Assembly: GCF_001308195.1 (NCBI RefSeq)
Contig: NZ_JXDF01000003.1
Location: forward strand, 1-42,160
DNA: 42,160 nt
Direction: 5' to 3'
Source of the DNA: Apilactobacillus kunkeei
GTDB taxonomy: Bacteria > Bacillota > Bacilli > Lactobacillales > Lactobacillaceae
Position numbers and translations under genes: made by a program. The notes under the pieces are model-generated. The model was not told the origin of the DNA and made no database searches. It worked only from the letters and a program-made list of their open reading frames with translations. Shown here in pieces: positions 31,770-39,440 of this stretch (positions are counted from its first letter, which is position 1; each line of letters opens with the position of its first letter).

Positions 31770-32000
31770 CTTGGCTAATTCATTGACTGGATGCATGGTG
31801 ATTATGGTAGGTAATTATCGTTTATCTCCAGCCGAAAAGATTAATTGATCGATTATAGTGTCCATAATCACTATTAATAATTAACATTACGTCGTGAGGA
31901 ATTTAATCCTTTACCTCATCCATTACTTAAAGTGATGTTAGGCCTGGCATTCACAGGATTAGCCAAGGTAAAAAGCAACCCAACAAAGGGTTGCTTTTTT
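31770..32000 (+). ncRNA. candidate structured non-coding RNA
   Basis: This gene-free stretch folds into a closed multi-branched structure: P1 CTTGGCTAATTC (31770-31781) with GGATTAGCCAAG (31956-31967); P2 31788-31794 with 31947-31953; a 13-bp stem ATGGTGATTATGG (31795-31807) with CCATAATCACTAT (31862-31874) with one wobble; GTGAGG/CCTCAT (31894-31899/31914-31919); CATTAC/GTGATG (31921-31926/31932-31937). A terminator (31970-32000) closes it. No promoter was identified. It does not match the parts I know of tmRNA, RNase P RNA or 6S RNA. It could instead be a leader of the 32040 gene. Confidence 0.5.
31970..32000 (+). terminator. terminator of the structured RNA
   Basis: AAAAAGCAACCC (31970-31981) pairs perfectly with GGGTTGCTTTTT (31988-31999) followed by T. 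Confidence 0.88.
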
Positions 32001-32039
32001 GTGTATAATAAATATATTGATTAATTTGGGGGAATTTTT

Positions 32040-32312
32040 ATGTTAAAAAAGGTGTTTAATTGGTTTTCATACGGAACCATTGCATATTTGATTCTTATAT
32101 TATTAGATAGTTTTCTAGAAATTATATTTCATTCACATGGTTCATGGGAATCCTTCTTAGGATTTAATATTATTAAGTTAAAAGGATTCTTGAATTTCAA
32201 TATTAATTTAGATATCAAAGCATTATTAATCTTTTTAGTATTCATCTTTGTGTGGACAGTTAGTTATATTATTTATCTATTTGTTGCTAAGAATGAAGAA
32301 ACAGTAAAATAA
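32040..32312 (+). CDS. small membrane protein, paralogue of the 28801 gene
   Basis: The 90-residue protein has two hydrophobic segments (about 10-30 and 58-82). NWFSYGTIAYLILILLDSFLE and the shared order of FLG, NFN and a second hydrophobic helix mark it as a paralogue of the protein at 28801-29082. ATG 32040 follows GGGGG with a seven-base gap. A terminator that is repeated in inverted copy at 37562 follows directly. Function unknown. Confidence 0.68.
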   Translation: MLKKVFNWFSYGTIAYLILILLDSFLEIIFHSHGSWESFLGFNIIKLKGFLNFNINLDIKALLIFLVFIFVWTVSYIIYLFVAKNEETVK

Positions 32313-32347
32313 AAAAGAACGACTATAAAAGTCGTTCTTTTTTATTT
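32307..32347. repeat. 41-bp terminator repeat, left copy
   Basis: AAAAAAGAACGAC (32311-32323) pairs with GTCGTTCTTTTTT (32331-32343), a strong bidirectional terminator. The 41-base block 32307-32347 is the exact reverse complement of 37562-37602, including the loop, so the intervening redox cluster is bracketed by inverted repeats. Confidence 0.9.
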
Positions 32348-32556
32348 AATAGATACTCAACAAACGTCCGAAACAGAGGAGTTAATAGTTCTTTTAAACG
32401 AGTACTTAAATTCTTCTGATTCAGATGGCATTGGTTGATAAATCCACAATAACATTGCACTAAGCACCATTCTGAATCAGAATTGTACTGTTAGTTAGGT
32501 TTAGTGTAGATGCCGATGTCCTGCACTGTAGCATGGAAGATGAAATGCCTTCTTGC
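32348..32556. other. non-coding stretch with long inverted repeat
   Basis: No ORF is visible. CTGATTCAGA (about 32417-32426) and TCTGAATCAG (about 32473-32482) could form a stem around a 46-base loop. It lies between the terminator repeat and the LysR stop codon and lacks a T-run. Confidence 0.4.
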
Positions 32557-33444
32557 CTAATGTAGCAATTGTCGAACACGATTCATAAAATTATTAACCT
32601 TTCCAATAGTATTTTTTGGAGCAAGAATGCCATATTCAACTTCGATGCTGGTTTGGAGCGGAATTGTGACTAGGTTAGGATGAATATTCTTCCAGGGGGT
32701 TAAATTGATTAATGCATCATTTTCATCAACCGCTTGATTAAAAACATTGATGTCATAGCGTCCACTTGTGTATTTAATAGAAATTTCTGGATCATTATTT
32801 AAAATTTCTTGACGTAATTGGTCGTTCTTTTCACTAATACCAGTTGGAACCATTAATAATGTCTGTTCCCTTAAGTCGGAAATGGTTAATTCTTCTTTAT
32901 CTGCTAGTGGATTATCGCTCCGAATTGCAATACCAAATTGGTAAGTTCCAAGGGGAATTGTAGTCGCCAGACTTCTAGTTGTTGCTTGATCAAAGGTGCC
33001 AATCATAATATCGCATTCACGACCAAGCATTGAGTATTCACGATTATTAGTAGTAAGATCACGTGGAATTTGTATAATCTGTAGCTGGTAATGGGGAAAA
33101 TTATTTTTAATTTTATTCCAGGTTGACATGAACGGAGTACTTGGGTGGAGAAGGGAGGTACCAAGTCGAATGGTTTGAATGCTCCCATCTGCTTTGTGAC
33201 AGTCTGTGTATACTTGGTTAGTTAATTGGATAAACTTTTCAGCATATTTTAAGAACACCTTGCCGCTAGCGGTTAGTGTAACACCAGTATTAGCACGATT
33301 AAATAGCTTTGCATCTACTTCTTTTTCTAGTCTGTTAATTTGCTTCATTACAGCAGTACTAGAAATGAAGTTTTGTTCGGCAGTTTTTGTGAAACTTCCC
33401 GACCGGACAACTGAGATAAAGGTTCGTAAATTATTGGTTTCCAT
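32557..33444 (-). CDS. LysR-family transcriptional regulator
   Basis: The 295-residue protein has the LysR winged helix (residues 1-60: LRTFISVVRSGSFTKTAEQ, STAVMKQINRLEKEV, LFNRANTGVTLTASG) and a periplasmic-binding-like effector domain (about 90-290). LysR regulators bind a small effector and usually activate a divergent gene. The ATG at 33444 follows GGAGGGTG. The divergent gene at 33558 starts the redox cluster, and an inverted repeat (AATACCAT/ATGGTATT) lies between. It probably controls that cluster in response to an unknown redox or aromatic compound. Confidence 0.93.
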   Translation of the reverse strand: METNNLRTFISVVRSGSFTKTAEQNFISSTAVMKQINRLEKEVDAKLFNRANTGVTLTASGKVFLKYAEKFIQLTNQVYTDCHKADGSIQTIRLGTSLLHPSTPFMSTWNKIKNNFPHYQLQIIQIPRDLTTNNREYSMLGRECDIMIGTFDQATTRSLATTIPLGTYQFGIAIRSDNPLADKEELTISDLREQTLLMVPTGISEKNDQLRQEILNNDPEISIKYTSGRYDINVFNQAVDENDALINLTPWKNIHPNLVTIPLQTSIEVEYGILAPKNTIGKVNNFMNRVRQLLH

Positions 33445-33472
33445 TGCACACCCTCCGTATCAACCTTTAGTT

Positions 33473-33514
33473 AATACCATCCTAACAATGAGCTTCTTCC
33501 TTGTCAATGGTATT
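33473..33514. promoter_or_regulatory. divergent promoter region with inverted repeat (LysR target)
   Basis: AATACCAT (33473-33480) and ATGGTATT (33507-33514) form an 8-bp inverted repeat. On the minus strand TTGACA (33507-33502), 17 bases and TAGGAT form the lysR promoter. On the plus strand TTGTCA (33501-33506) can be the -35 box of the cluster. Confidence 0.55.
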
Positions 33515-33557
33515 GGATGCATAATAAAACCATCGAATGAAGCAAGGAGGCATTAAG

Positions 33558-34193
33558 GTGAAACGAGTGTTGATTTTGGGAGCAACGAGCAATATCTCAC
33601 ATTACTTGATCCCAAAGTTGTTGAATCAAAGTGTTTTTCTAACTTTATTTGCCCGTCATGGTTGTCAACGGCTAGCGAAATTAGTAAGCAATCCGAAAGT
33701 TCATGTGATGAATGGTGATTGGAATAACGTTGATGATCTTCAACGTGCAATCAAAGATCAAGATATTGTTTTTATGGCAACTAGTCAATTTATTCAAGCT
33801 AATAAAAATGTAGTTGCGGTGATGAAAGAGCAGCATGTGAAGCGTTTAATTGCAATTAGCGAATTAGGAATTGAGGATGAAGTTACCGGTGATTTTGGTA
33901 AATGGACTAGGAAGATGATGGGAAATAATCAAAATCTAAAAGTAGCGGCTAACGTTATCAAACACAACGGCCTGAATTACACATTAATGCGGATGGCATG
34001 GTTGTATGACCAGGATAAAAATGAAGCTTATGAATTGATTCAATCCGGTCAGCCATTCCAGGATACGCAATTAACCCGTCAAGCAGCGGCTAGGTTTGTT
34101 GCTGATATCGTAAATAACCCAGAATTAGCAGCTTATCAAAGTGTTGGGATAGCCGAACCGAATACCCAATGGGGAAAGCCATCATTTTATTAA
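33558..34193 (+). CDS. NAD(P)-binding NmrA/atypical SDR family protein
   Basis: The 211-residue protein starts with a Rossmann loop RVLILGATSNISHYLIPKLL (GATxxIS in place of GxxGxxG) and continues as an atypical short-chain dehydrogenase or NAD(P)H-sensor (VHVMNGDWNNVDDLQRAIKD, MATSQFIQANKNVV, KRLIAISELGIED). No clear YxxxK catalytic pair is visible, so it may be a reductase with altered site or a sensor. The GTG at 33558 has AAGGAGG seven bases upstream. It heads the redox cluster, divergent from lysR. Confidence 0.85.
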   Translation: MKRVLILGATSNISHYLIPKLLNQSVFLTLFARHGCQRLAKLVSNPKVHVMNGDWNNVDDLQRAIKDQDIVFMATSQFIQANKNVVAVMKEQHVKRLIAISELGIEDEVTGDFGKWTRKMMGNNQNLKVAANVIKHNGLNYTLMRMAWLYDQDKNEAYELIQSGQPFQDTQLTRQAAARFVADIVNNPELAAYQSVGIAEPNTQWGKPSFY

Positions 34194-34295
34194 GTGAATG
34201 GAGTAAGTAACATGTAGACTTTAATTACTTTACTGACTTGTTATGTCATCATCAGGTTAGCTTGATCGAAACATAATTAAAAGGAGAAGGTTAAA

Positions 34296-34778
34296 ATGGC
34301 AGGAAAAGTTTTAATCGCATATTTTAGTCACTGGGGTCACAGTAAGGAATTCGCAGAGGCAATTCAGAATTTAACTGGTGGAGATCTATTTGAAATCGAA
34401 ACTAGTCAATTTTATCCAGAAGAGCATGATCCATGTTCAATTCAGGGACACAACGAACTATTAGCAGACTTTCGTCCAGAATTAACTAAGCAGGTTCCTG
34501 ATATGGACCAATATGACACCGTCTTTATTGGTCACCCGATTTGGTGGTATCGTGAGCCAATGATTATTCGGTCATTCTGGGAATCCTATGATTTTAGTGG
34601 TAAGACGGTGATTCCATTTGCGACATCAGGTGATATTGGGATTGAAAATACGGAAAAAGACACGAAGAAATTCTTACCAACAACGAATGTTAAAGCAGGC
34701 CTACGGTTAGAGACTCATGCAGTAGCAAGTAGTACTAATCAAATAAGAGAATGGTTAGCAGCGGATGGTGTGATATAA
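34296..34778 (+). CDS. flavodoxin family protein
   Basis: The 160-residue protein has the FMN-binding phosphate loop VLIAYFSHWGHSKEFAEAI, GHPIWWYREPMIIRSF (the flavin 50s loop) and VIPFATSGDIGIENT. It is a flavodoxin of the type often fused or linked with oxidoreductases in lactobacilli. ATG 34296 has AAGGAGAAGG upstream. It lies between the SDR-like gene and a tiny exported peptide whose ATG follows the flavodoxin stop codon directly (TAAATG). Likely an electron carrier or quinone-type reductase. Confidence 0.9.
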   Translation: MAGKVLIAYFSHWGHSKEFAEAIQNLTGGDLFEIETSQFYPEEHDPCSIQGHNELLADFRPELTKQVPDMDQYDTVFIGHPIWWYREPMIIRSFWESYDFSGKTVIPFATSGDIGIENTEKDTKKFLPTTNVKAGLRLETHAVASSTNQIREWLAADGVI

Positions 34779-34952
34779 ATGAAGGAGCTGTTCATTGCAT
34801 TATCATTATTTATCTTTGCCAGTGTTACATTAGTTGCTCACGCGGCTAGTTCGCGAGTAACAACAACTGATGATGTAAGTAGTGTCTGGGTTAATCACCG
34901 TGATAAGGATATTCACCAGAAAATCACATTTACTAAAAATCATCACGGGTGA
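34779..34952 (+). CDS. 57-residue exported or membrane-anchored peptide
   Basis: ATG 34779 follows the flavodoxin stop codon without a gap, indicating coupled translation. Residues 1-22 are a hydrophobic signal-like segment (MKELFIALSLFIFASVTLVA) ending in AHA-ASS, then a hydrophilic tail with RVTTTDDVSSVWVNH and a His-rich end. It is too short for routine gene calling. Its partner role in the redox cluster is inferred from its place; a similar short hydrophobic peptide follows the second cyclophilin-like gene at 37212. Confidence 0.6.
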   Translation: MKELFIALSLFIFASVTLVAHAASSRVTTTDDVSSVWVNHRDKDIHQKITFTKNHHG

Positions 34953-35063
34953 GAAAAACAACATAGACAAAAGGATAACCACAAAATAAAGGTTATTAAT
35001 TATGACCACGTTTTGGCGCGCAACCCACGCTAAAGCTAAGATAGTTAGAAAGGAAGATTTAAG

Positions 35064-35426
35064 ATGAATAAGCAATTAGTAGAAATCGTCGTTAATAATG
35101 ATATTAATTTAACCGCTCAATTTGAAGATAACGTCACCACTAAGGAACTAATTTCGCGGATGCCATTTACAATTAAAATGGATAACCTGTATTCTCGTGA
35201 AATGTGTCATCGTTATGGTCGTGGGAGCTTACCAATTGACAATGCTAAGAATCGGAACTATAAAGTTGGCGATATTTCATACTGGCCACCAATGGGATCA
35301 CTGGTAATCCTATATGAGCAAAATGGTGAAGTTTTTGAACAACAACCAATTGGACATATCGATAGTGATGTTAGTTTCTTTAGTAAGTTAGGTTCGGTTG
35401 ACGTTACCTTTAAGTTAAAGAACTAA
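35064..35426 (+). CDS. cyclophilin-like fold protein, copy 1
   Basis: The 120-residue protein has the compact beta-rich layout of the cyclophilin-like family (PF18050 type): VEIVVNNDINLTAQFEDN, ELISRMPFTIKM, and GDISYWPPMGSLVILYEQ followed by IGHIDSDV. No prolyl-isomerase residues are evident. Such proteins are often found in operons with flavodoxins and aldo/keto reductases. ATG 35064 has AAAGGAAG upstream. The product shares fold and order with the gene at 36784, indicating duplication within the cluster. Confidence 0.8.
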   Translation: MNKQLVEIVVNNDINLTAQFEDNVTTKELISRMPFTIKMDNLYSREMCHRYGRGSLPIDNAKNRNYKVGDISYWPPMGSLVILYEQNGEVFEQQPIGHIDSDVSFFSKLGSVDVTFKLKN

Positions 35427-35465
35427 ACATGAAATATCACTTAATGTTAAGGAGGAAGATTTAAA

Positions 35466-35867
35466 ATGACAAATATTAGAGATAATCTATTTGGAGTTGG
35501 TAATCAGAATACCTTTGGACAATATTTTGTTGGTGACACTTACCGCCATCCTTTAGTAAAAAAGGAAGGTAACATTAATGTTGGGGTAAGTAATATTACT
35601 TTTACTCCTGGGGCACGAACTAATTGGCACATTCATCATGATGGCTACCAAATCTTACTAGTAACTTCAGGAAAAGGTTGGTATCAAGAAGCGGGGAATC
35701 CTGCGCAAACACTAAAGGCTGGCGACCGAGTAGTAATTCCCGAAGGTGTTAAACACTGGCATGGTGCTGACAAGGATAGCTGGTTCAGCCACGTTTCAAT
35801 TACTGCCGGAACTAGTGAGTGGTTAGAACCGGTTGTTGAAAAAGAATATCAAAAACTTGAAAAGTAG
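35466..35867 (+). CDS. cupin domain protein
   Basis: The 133-residue single-domain cupin has both metal-binding motifs: NWHIHHDGYQILLVTSGKGW and IPEGVKHWHGADK, with three His and a Gln. Such small cupins often act as dioxygenase-like or isomerase proteins or stress sensors, and in lactobacilli accompany carboxymuconolactone decarboxylases and SDRs. ATG 35466 has AAGGAGG upstream. It is transcribed with the redox cluster; substrate unknown. Confidence 0.92.
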   Translation: MTNIRDNLFGVGNQNTFGQYFVGDTYRHPLVKKEGNINVGVSNITFTPGARTNWHIHHDGYQILLVTSGKGWYQEAGNPAQTLKAGDRVVIPEGVKHWHGADKDSWFSHVSITAGTSEWLEPVVEKEYQKLEK

Positions 35868-35980
35868 TATCAACTAATAGTTAATGAAATGCTAATTCTT
35901 TGGCAATTCTATTAAACTTGGTAATTGGTTAAGATTAATAATGTTGAAAGAGATATAAAATTTTAAGGAGGAACCCAATT

Positions 35981-36724
35981 ATGTCTGTAAAAGGAAAAGT
36001 AGTAGTAATCACAGGTGCATCTTCAGGAATCGGTGAAGCCACAGCGAAGTTGTTAGCCAATAATGGTGCGATGGTAATGCTCGGTGCTCGTCGTGAAGAT
36101 CGTCTTTACAAGATTGCCGATGAAATTAACGTTAATGGTGGCCGGGCAGATTTTCGGACTGTTGACGTTACTAAGCCAGAAGAAGTTGAAGCCTTAGTCA
36201 AGGCGGCCCAATATAGTTTTGGCAAGGTTGACGTTATCTTTAACAATGCAGGAATCATGCCCAACTCCCCAATGAGTGCAGTTCGAACTGACGAATGGAA
36301 CAAGATGATTGATGTTAATATCAATGGTGTTCTTAATGGGATTGCAGCAGTAATGCCAATTTTCACCGCTCAAAAAAATGGTCATATAATTACGACCTCA
36401 TCAATTGCTGGACTTAAGAACTATGTTGGTTCTGGGGTTTACGGTGCAACTAAGTTTGCCGTTAAGAACGCGATGGAAGTTACCCGGATGGAAAGTGCCA
36501 ATGAAGGGACTAACATTCGGACCACTACACTTTACCCAGCCGCAATTAACACTGAATTGCTTGACCACATCGGTGATGAAAAGACCGCTTCAAATATGAA
36601 GAACTTCTATAAGCAACACGGAATTTCACCAGATGCCATTGCCCGGGTTGTTAACTTTGCCATTGATCAACCAGAAGACGTTGATATTTCTGAATTTACT
36701 ATTTGCCCAACAAACCAGGCATAA
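35981..36724 (+). CDS. short-chain dehydrogenase/reductase
   Basis: The 247-residue protein is a classical SDR: cofactor loop VVVITGASSGIGEATAKLL (TGxxxGIG, residues 12-18), NNAGIMPNSP near 87, the catalytic Ser in TTSSIAG near 140, and YGATK (Tyr-x3-Lys) near 155. ATG 35981 has AAGGAGG nine bases upstream. The family reduces aldehydes, ketones or quinones with NAD(P)H. It lies 113 bases after the cupin gene and is followed by a weak terminator-like hairpin (36735-36760) before the next gene. Confidence 0.95.
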   Translation: MSVKGKVVVITGASSGIGEATAKLLANNGAMVMLGARREDRLYKIADEINVNGGRADFRTVDVTKPEEVEALVKAAQYSFGKVDVIFNNAGIMPNSPMSAVRTDEWNKMIDVNINGVLNGIAAVMPIFTAQKNGHIITTSSIAGLKNYVGSGVYGATKFAVKNAMEVTRMESANEGTNIRTTTLYPAAINTELLDHIGDEKTASNMKNFYKQHGISPDAIARVVNFAIDQPEDVDISEFTICPTNQA

Positions 36725-36783
36725 GATTTAACTTTAAGGCTGAGAGAAAAACTCAACCTTATTTTTTTAAGGAGGAAACTTAG

Positions 36784-37209
36784 ATGATTAAAAACCAACA
36801 TATTTCAGAAACGGATAACCGCGTTACTACAGTTAAAAAGCAAACAAAAATTAATCTGGTTATTAATGGACAAACATTTCCTGCAGTTTTAAACGATTCA
36901 CAAACTGCACAAGCATTAATTGATAAATTGCCGTACACAATTACAGCTAGTCAAGGAGCGCATGATTATTGTGGTGTCATGGATCACTTGCCATATGATA
37001 AAAACGATGTTCAAGCTGGATGGTTTGATGGTGATCTTTCATTTGATATTGGTGGTGACTGGTTTGCCCTTTTCCTCCGTGGGGCTAATAATGATGCTCG
37101 CTACCAGGAAGTAAATTTGGGACAATTGGTAAATAAAGAAGATGTCGCTAAAATTGCTCAATTACCAACAACCGTTGATATAACAATCGTACTAGTCAAG
37201 GAAGGATAA
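36784..37209 (+). CDS. cyclophilin-like fold protein, copy 2
   Basis: The 141-residue protein has the same beta-rich layout as the protein at 35064: INLVINGQTFPAVLNDSQTA, ALIDKLPYTITASQ, HDYCGVMDHLPYD and GDWFALFLRG. An N-terminal extension of about 20 residues is not hydrophobic. The ATG at 36784 has AAGGAGG upstream. A 32-residue hydrophobic peptide gene starts two bases after its stop codon. Function unknown. Confidence 0.78.
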   Translation: MIKNQHISETDNRVTTVKKQTKINLVINGQTFPAVLNDSQTAQALIDKLPYTITASQGAHDYCGVMDHLPYDKNDVQAGWFDGDLSFDIGGDWFALFLRGANNDARYQEVNLGQLVNKEDVAKIAQLPTTVDITIVLVKEG

Positions 37210-37211
37210 CC

Positions 37212-37310
37212 ATGAAAAGATTCCTAATTTCTGGAATTTTAATTCTAGGATTAACAATTATCTTAGTCTTTTGTTATCAACAAGAGATAATTCATTCTAA
37301 TATTAGTTAG
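37212..37310 (+). CDS. 32-residue single-TM peptide
   Basis: ATG 37212 lies two bases after the stop codon of the cyclophilin-like gene, with AAGGA immediately upstream. The product is KRF, a hydrophobic core (LISGILILGLTIILVF) and CYQQEIIHSNIS; the Cys after the core is not a clear lipobox. It is a likely membrane peptide, comparable in setting to the peptide at 34779. It is too short for confident calling without expression data. Confidence 0.45.
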   Translation: MKRFLISGILILGLTIILVFCYQQEIIHSNIS

Positions 37311-37561
37311 TCACTAAATGGGGAATGTGTCAGTAAGCTTTTATCTATTCATGTATGAAGAGCGATATATTTTCCTCAGTATTATTAATAAACATTATTT
37401 CTCCAGAAATTACATCACTGCATATGTTAGGGTAATTAATAAAGTTTTGTTAAATAAATTCGTGCTATTAGACATAAAATCAGAAACTTTTGATTAAAAC
37501 ATAATAAAAAGTCGAAAGGCCTCATACGCTTTGACAAAAAATATTTTTGACAAAATTATAC
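37311..37561. other. non-coding stretch, no gene seen
   Basis: AT-rich with many stop codons in all frames. On the minus strand a weak hairpin near 37512-37536 (GTCAAAG with CTTTCGAC) followed by a T-run could be a second terminator after merR. Confidence 0.4.
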
Positions 37562-37602
37562 AAATAAAAAAGAACGACTTTTATAGTCGTTCTTTTTTAT
37601 TT
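37562..37602. repeat. 41-bp terminator repeat, right copy
   Basis: Exact reverse complement of 32307-32347. It acts as the terminator of the merR gene, whose last codons (NKKERL and TAA) are read from its arm. Together the two copies bracket the redox cluster. Confidence 0.9.
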
Positions 37603-37985
37603 GCCTTCATTGTTCTTAATTCATCTTCGACTTTTAACATGTGGGTGTCGAAGTTTTTAATTTTATGTTCTAGATGATCAATGGCTTTTTGCATCTTATC
37701 ACGTTTTTCTTCCATGATGCGTTTTTGCTCTACTAGTAGTGCCAATTGTTGATCCTCACTATTTTCAACATTATCAAATAGATTGATATATTGTTTTAAA
37801 GTGCTGATTTCCATTCCGGCGTCTCGCATTTTTTTCGCGAAACTAATTCGTCTAATTGCATGATCATCAAAATCACGTACCCCTGAATCATTTCTATCGA
37901 CTGCAGGGATGATGTGTTCTTTTTCGTAATATCTAATGGTAGATGCTGGAACATCAGTAATTTGACTGGCTTCTTTAATGTTCAA
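37581..37985 (-). CDS. MerR-family transcriptional regulator
   Basis: The 134-residue protein has the MerR winged helix (residues 1-70: IKEASQITDVPASTIRYYEKE, IIPAVDRNDSGVRDF, IRRISFAKKMRDAGMEISTL) and a C-terminal coiled coil (about 80-125) that dimerises; no metal-binding Cys cluster is present, as in AdhR-type regulators. The start is TTG 37985 with GAGGTG upstream. It is divergent from an MFS exporter gene, and the promoter between them has the 19-bp spacer and dyad typical of MerR activation. Confidence 0.92.
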   Translation of the reverse strand: MNIKEASQITDVPASTIRYYEKEHIIPAVDRNDSGVRDFDDHAIRRISFAKKMRDAGMEISTLKQYINLFDNVENSEDQQLALLVEQKRIMEEKRDKMQKAIDHLEHKIKNFDTHMLKVEDELRTMKANKKERL

Positions 37986-38004
37986 AATTTATCACCTCAA
38001 TGTC

Positions 38005-38035
38005 TTGCCTTAAAGCTGGCTTTAAGTAATATGAT
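38005..38035 (+). promoter_or_regulatory. MerR-type promoter with operator in a 19-bp spacer
   Basis: TTGCCT (38005-38010), 19 bases, TATGAT (38030-38035). CTTAAAGC-TG-GCTTTAAG (38009-38026) is a perfect dyad in the spacer. This is the arrangement MerR proteins untwist to activate transcription of the MFS gene. Confidence 0.85.
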
Positions 38036-38066
38036 TACTTTATCACATTTTTAGGAGGAGACAAGT

Positions 38067-39404
38067 ATGAAGTATAAATTTGGAATTATTCTTCCAATTA
38101 TTCTAATTAGTTACTTTTTGATTTTATTAGATAATTCTGTCGTATTTACCAGTACTGTCCAAATCGCGAACAGTTTACATATGACTAGTCAGAGTATTGC
38201 ATGGATTACAAACATCTATGCGTTAGTTTTTGGTAGTCTTTTATTACTAGGTGGTCGTTTGGGTGATTTATATGGTAGAAAGCCGGTATTTTTAACTGGA
38301 CTAACTATTTTTACTTTATTTTCACTATTAGTTGGCTTATCACCAAACGGTCTATTCATCATCGTGATGAGAGCATTTCAGGGAATTGGTTCTGCTATCT
38401 TAGCACCAACTTCATTGGCATTATTATTGGATACTTATGAAGGCAAAAAACGAGAGAAGGCCATTTCATTCTACGGAGTTACTGCAGGATTAGGTGCAAG
38501 TGTAGGATTGATTATCGGTGGTCTGGTAACTACTTTTTATTCCTGGCGCCTAGGATTTTTAATCAATGTACCTTTGGGAATATTATTGATTGTGCTTACA
38601 ATTTTATTTGTGCCTAAATCCAAGACGCAATTACACGCTCATTTGGATTATATCGGTTCAATTTTATCCGTATTAGCCATCTTATCATTGGTTAATGCGA
38701 TTAATGGTGCCGGTCATAAAGGACTATTTATTGGAATCTTTATCGCTTTATTGATTATCTTTTTATTCCGTGAGATAAAGATTGATAATCCAATTATGCC
38801 AATGGCTATCTTTAAGGATAAAGAACGTGTTTCAGCATACATTGCACGTTTCTTTTATATTGGATCAATGTTTTCATTCTTCTTTTTGGTTCCTCAAGTG
38901 TTACAAAAGTATTATGGATTCACGCCATTATTATCAGCATTTGGTTTTATGCCAGAAACTATTCCACAATTCTTGTTTGGGATGCTTCAATCTAAGCTAT
39001 CAAACAAGTACAAAAACGAAAATCTATTACTTTTTGGAACTATTGTGACATTCATTGGGGTATTAATGTTATTTGGTTTAGATTTAAAACACGGATATTT
39101 AATTTCAGTGGCATTACCAATGATCATCATCGGAATTGGTCAAGGATTTTCATTTGGTCCATTGACAGTATCAGGAGTTGCCAATACTCCTAAAGAACTA
39201 GGAGGGGCAACTTCCAGTGCAGTTAATGTTTTTCATCAATTAGGTAGTTCAATATTATTATCAGTCGTAGTGACTTTGACCGCAGGTATTACCAATGTGA
39301 TAACAGCTTATCATTATCAAACATTATTGATGGCAATATTAATGCTTGTTCCACTACTTATGGCGATTAATATTAAACGAATTCATCGTAAATATATCAA
39401 TTAA
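38067..39404 (+). CDS. MFS multidrug exporter, DHA2 (EmrB/QacA) type
   Basis: The 445-residue protein has about 14 hydrophobic segments, motif A GGRLGDLYGRKPVF in the loop after TM2, an acidic residue in TM1 (LILLDNSVVFTSTV, motif D1) and a motif-C-like ASVGLIIGGLV. DHA2 transporters use proton antiport to expel drugs and toxic organic compounds. ATG 38067 follows AGGAGGAG. It is divergent from merR and driven by the MerR-type promoter, so expression should be inducible by an unknown compound. Confidence 0.92.
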   Translation: MKYKFGIILPIILISYFLILLDNSVVFTSTVQIANSLHMTSQSIAWITNIYALVFGSLLLLGGRLGDLYGRKPVFLTGLTIFTLFSLLVGLSPNGLFIIVMRAFQGIGSAILAPTSLALLLDTYEGKKREKAISFYGVTAGLGASVGLIIGGLVTTFYSWRLGFLINVPLGILLIVLTILFVPKSKTQLHAHLDYIGSILSVLAILSLVNAINGAGHKGLFIGIFIALLIIFLFREIKIDNPIMPMAIFKDKERVSAYIARFFYIGSMFSFFFLVPQVLQKYYGFTPLLSAFGFMPETIPQFLFGMLQSKLSNKYKNENLLLFGTIVTFIGVLMLFGLDLKHGYLISVALPMIIIGIGQGFSFGPLTVSGVANTPKELGGATSSAVNVFHQLGSSILLSVVVTLTAGITNVITAYHYQTLLMAILMLVPLLMAINIKRIHRKYIN

Positions 39405-39405
39405 T

Positions 39406-39440
39406 AAAAAGGTACTACTTAAATTAGCAGTACCTTTTTT
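39406..39440 (+). terminator. terminator of the MFS exporter gene
   Basis: AAAAAGGTACT (39406-39416) pairs with AGTACCTTTTT (39429-39439), immediately after the stop codon. Confidence 0.88.

Noticed and set aside
34830-35075. Minus-strand ORF of 81 codons
   Set aside because: It is antisense to the 57-residue exported peptide, which has a signal sequence and tight coupling to the flavodoxin gene.
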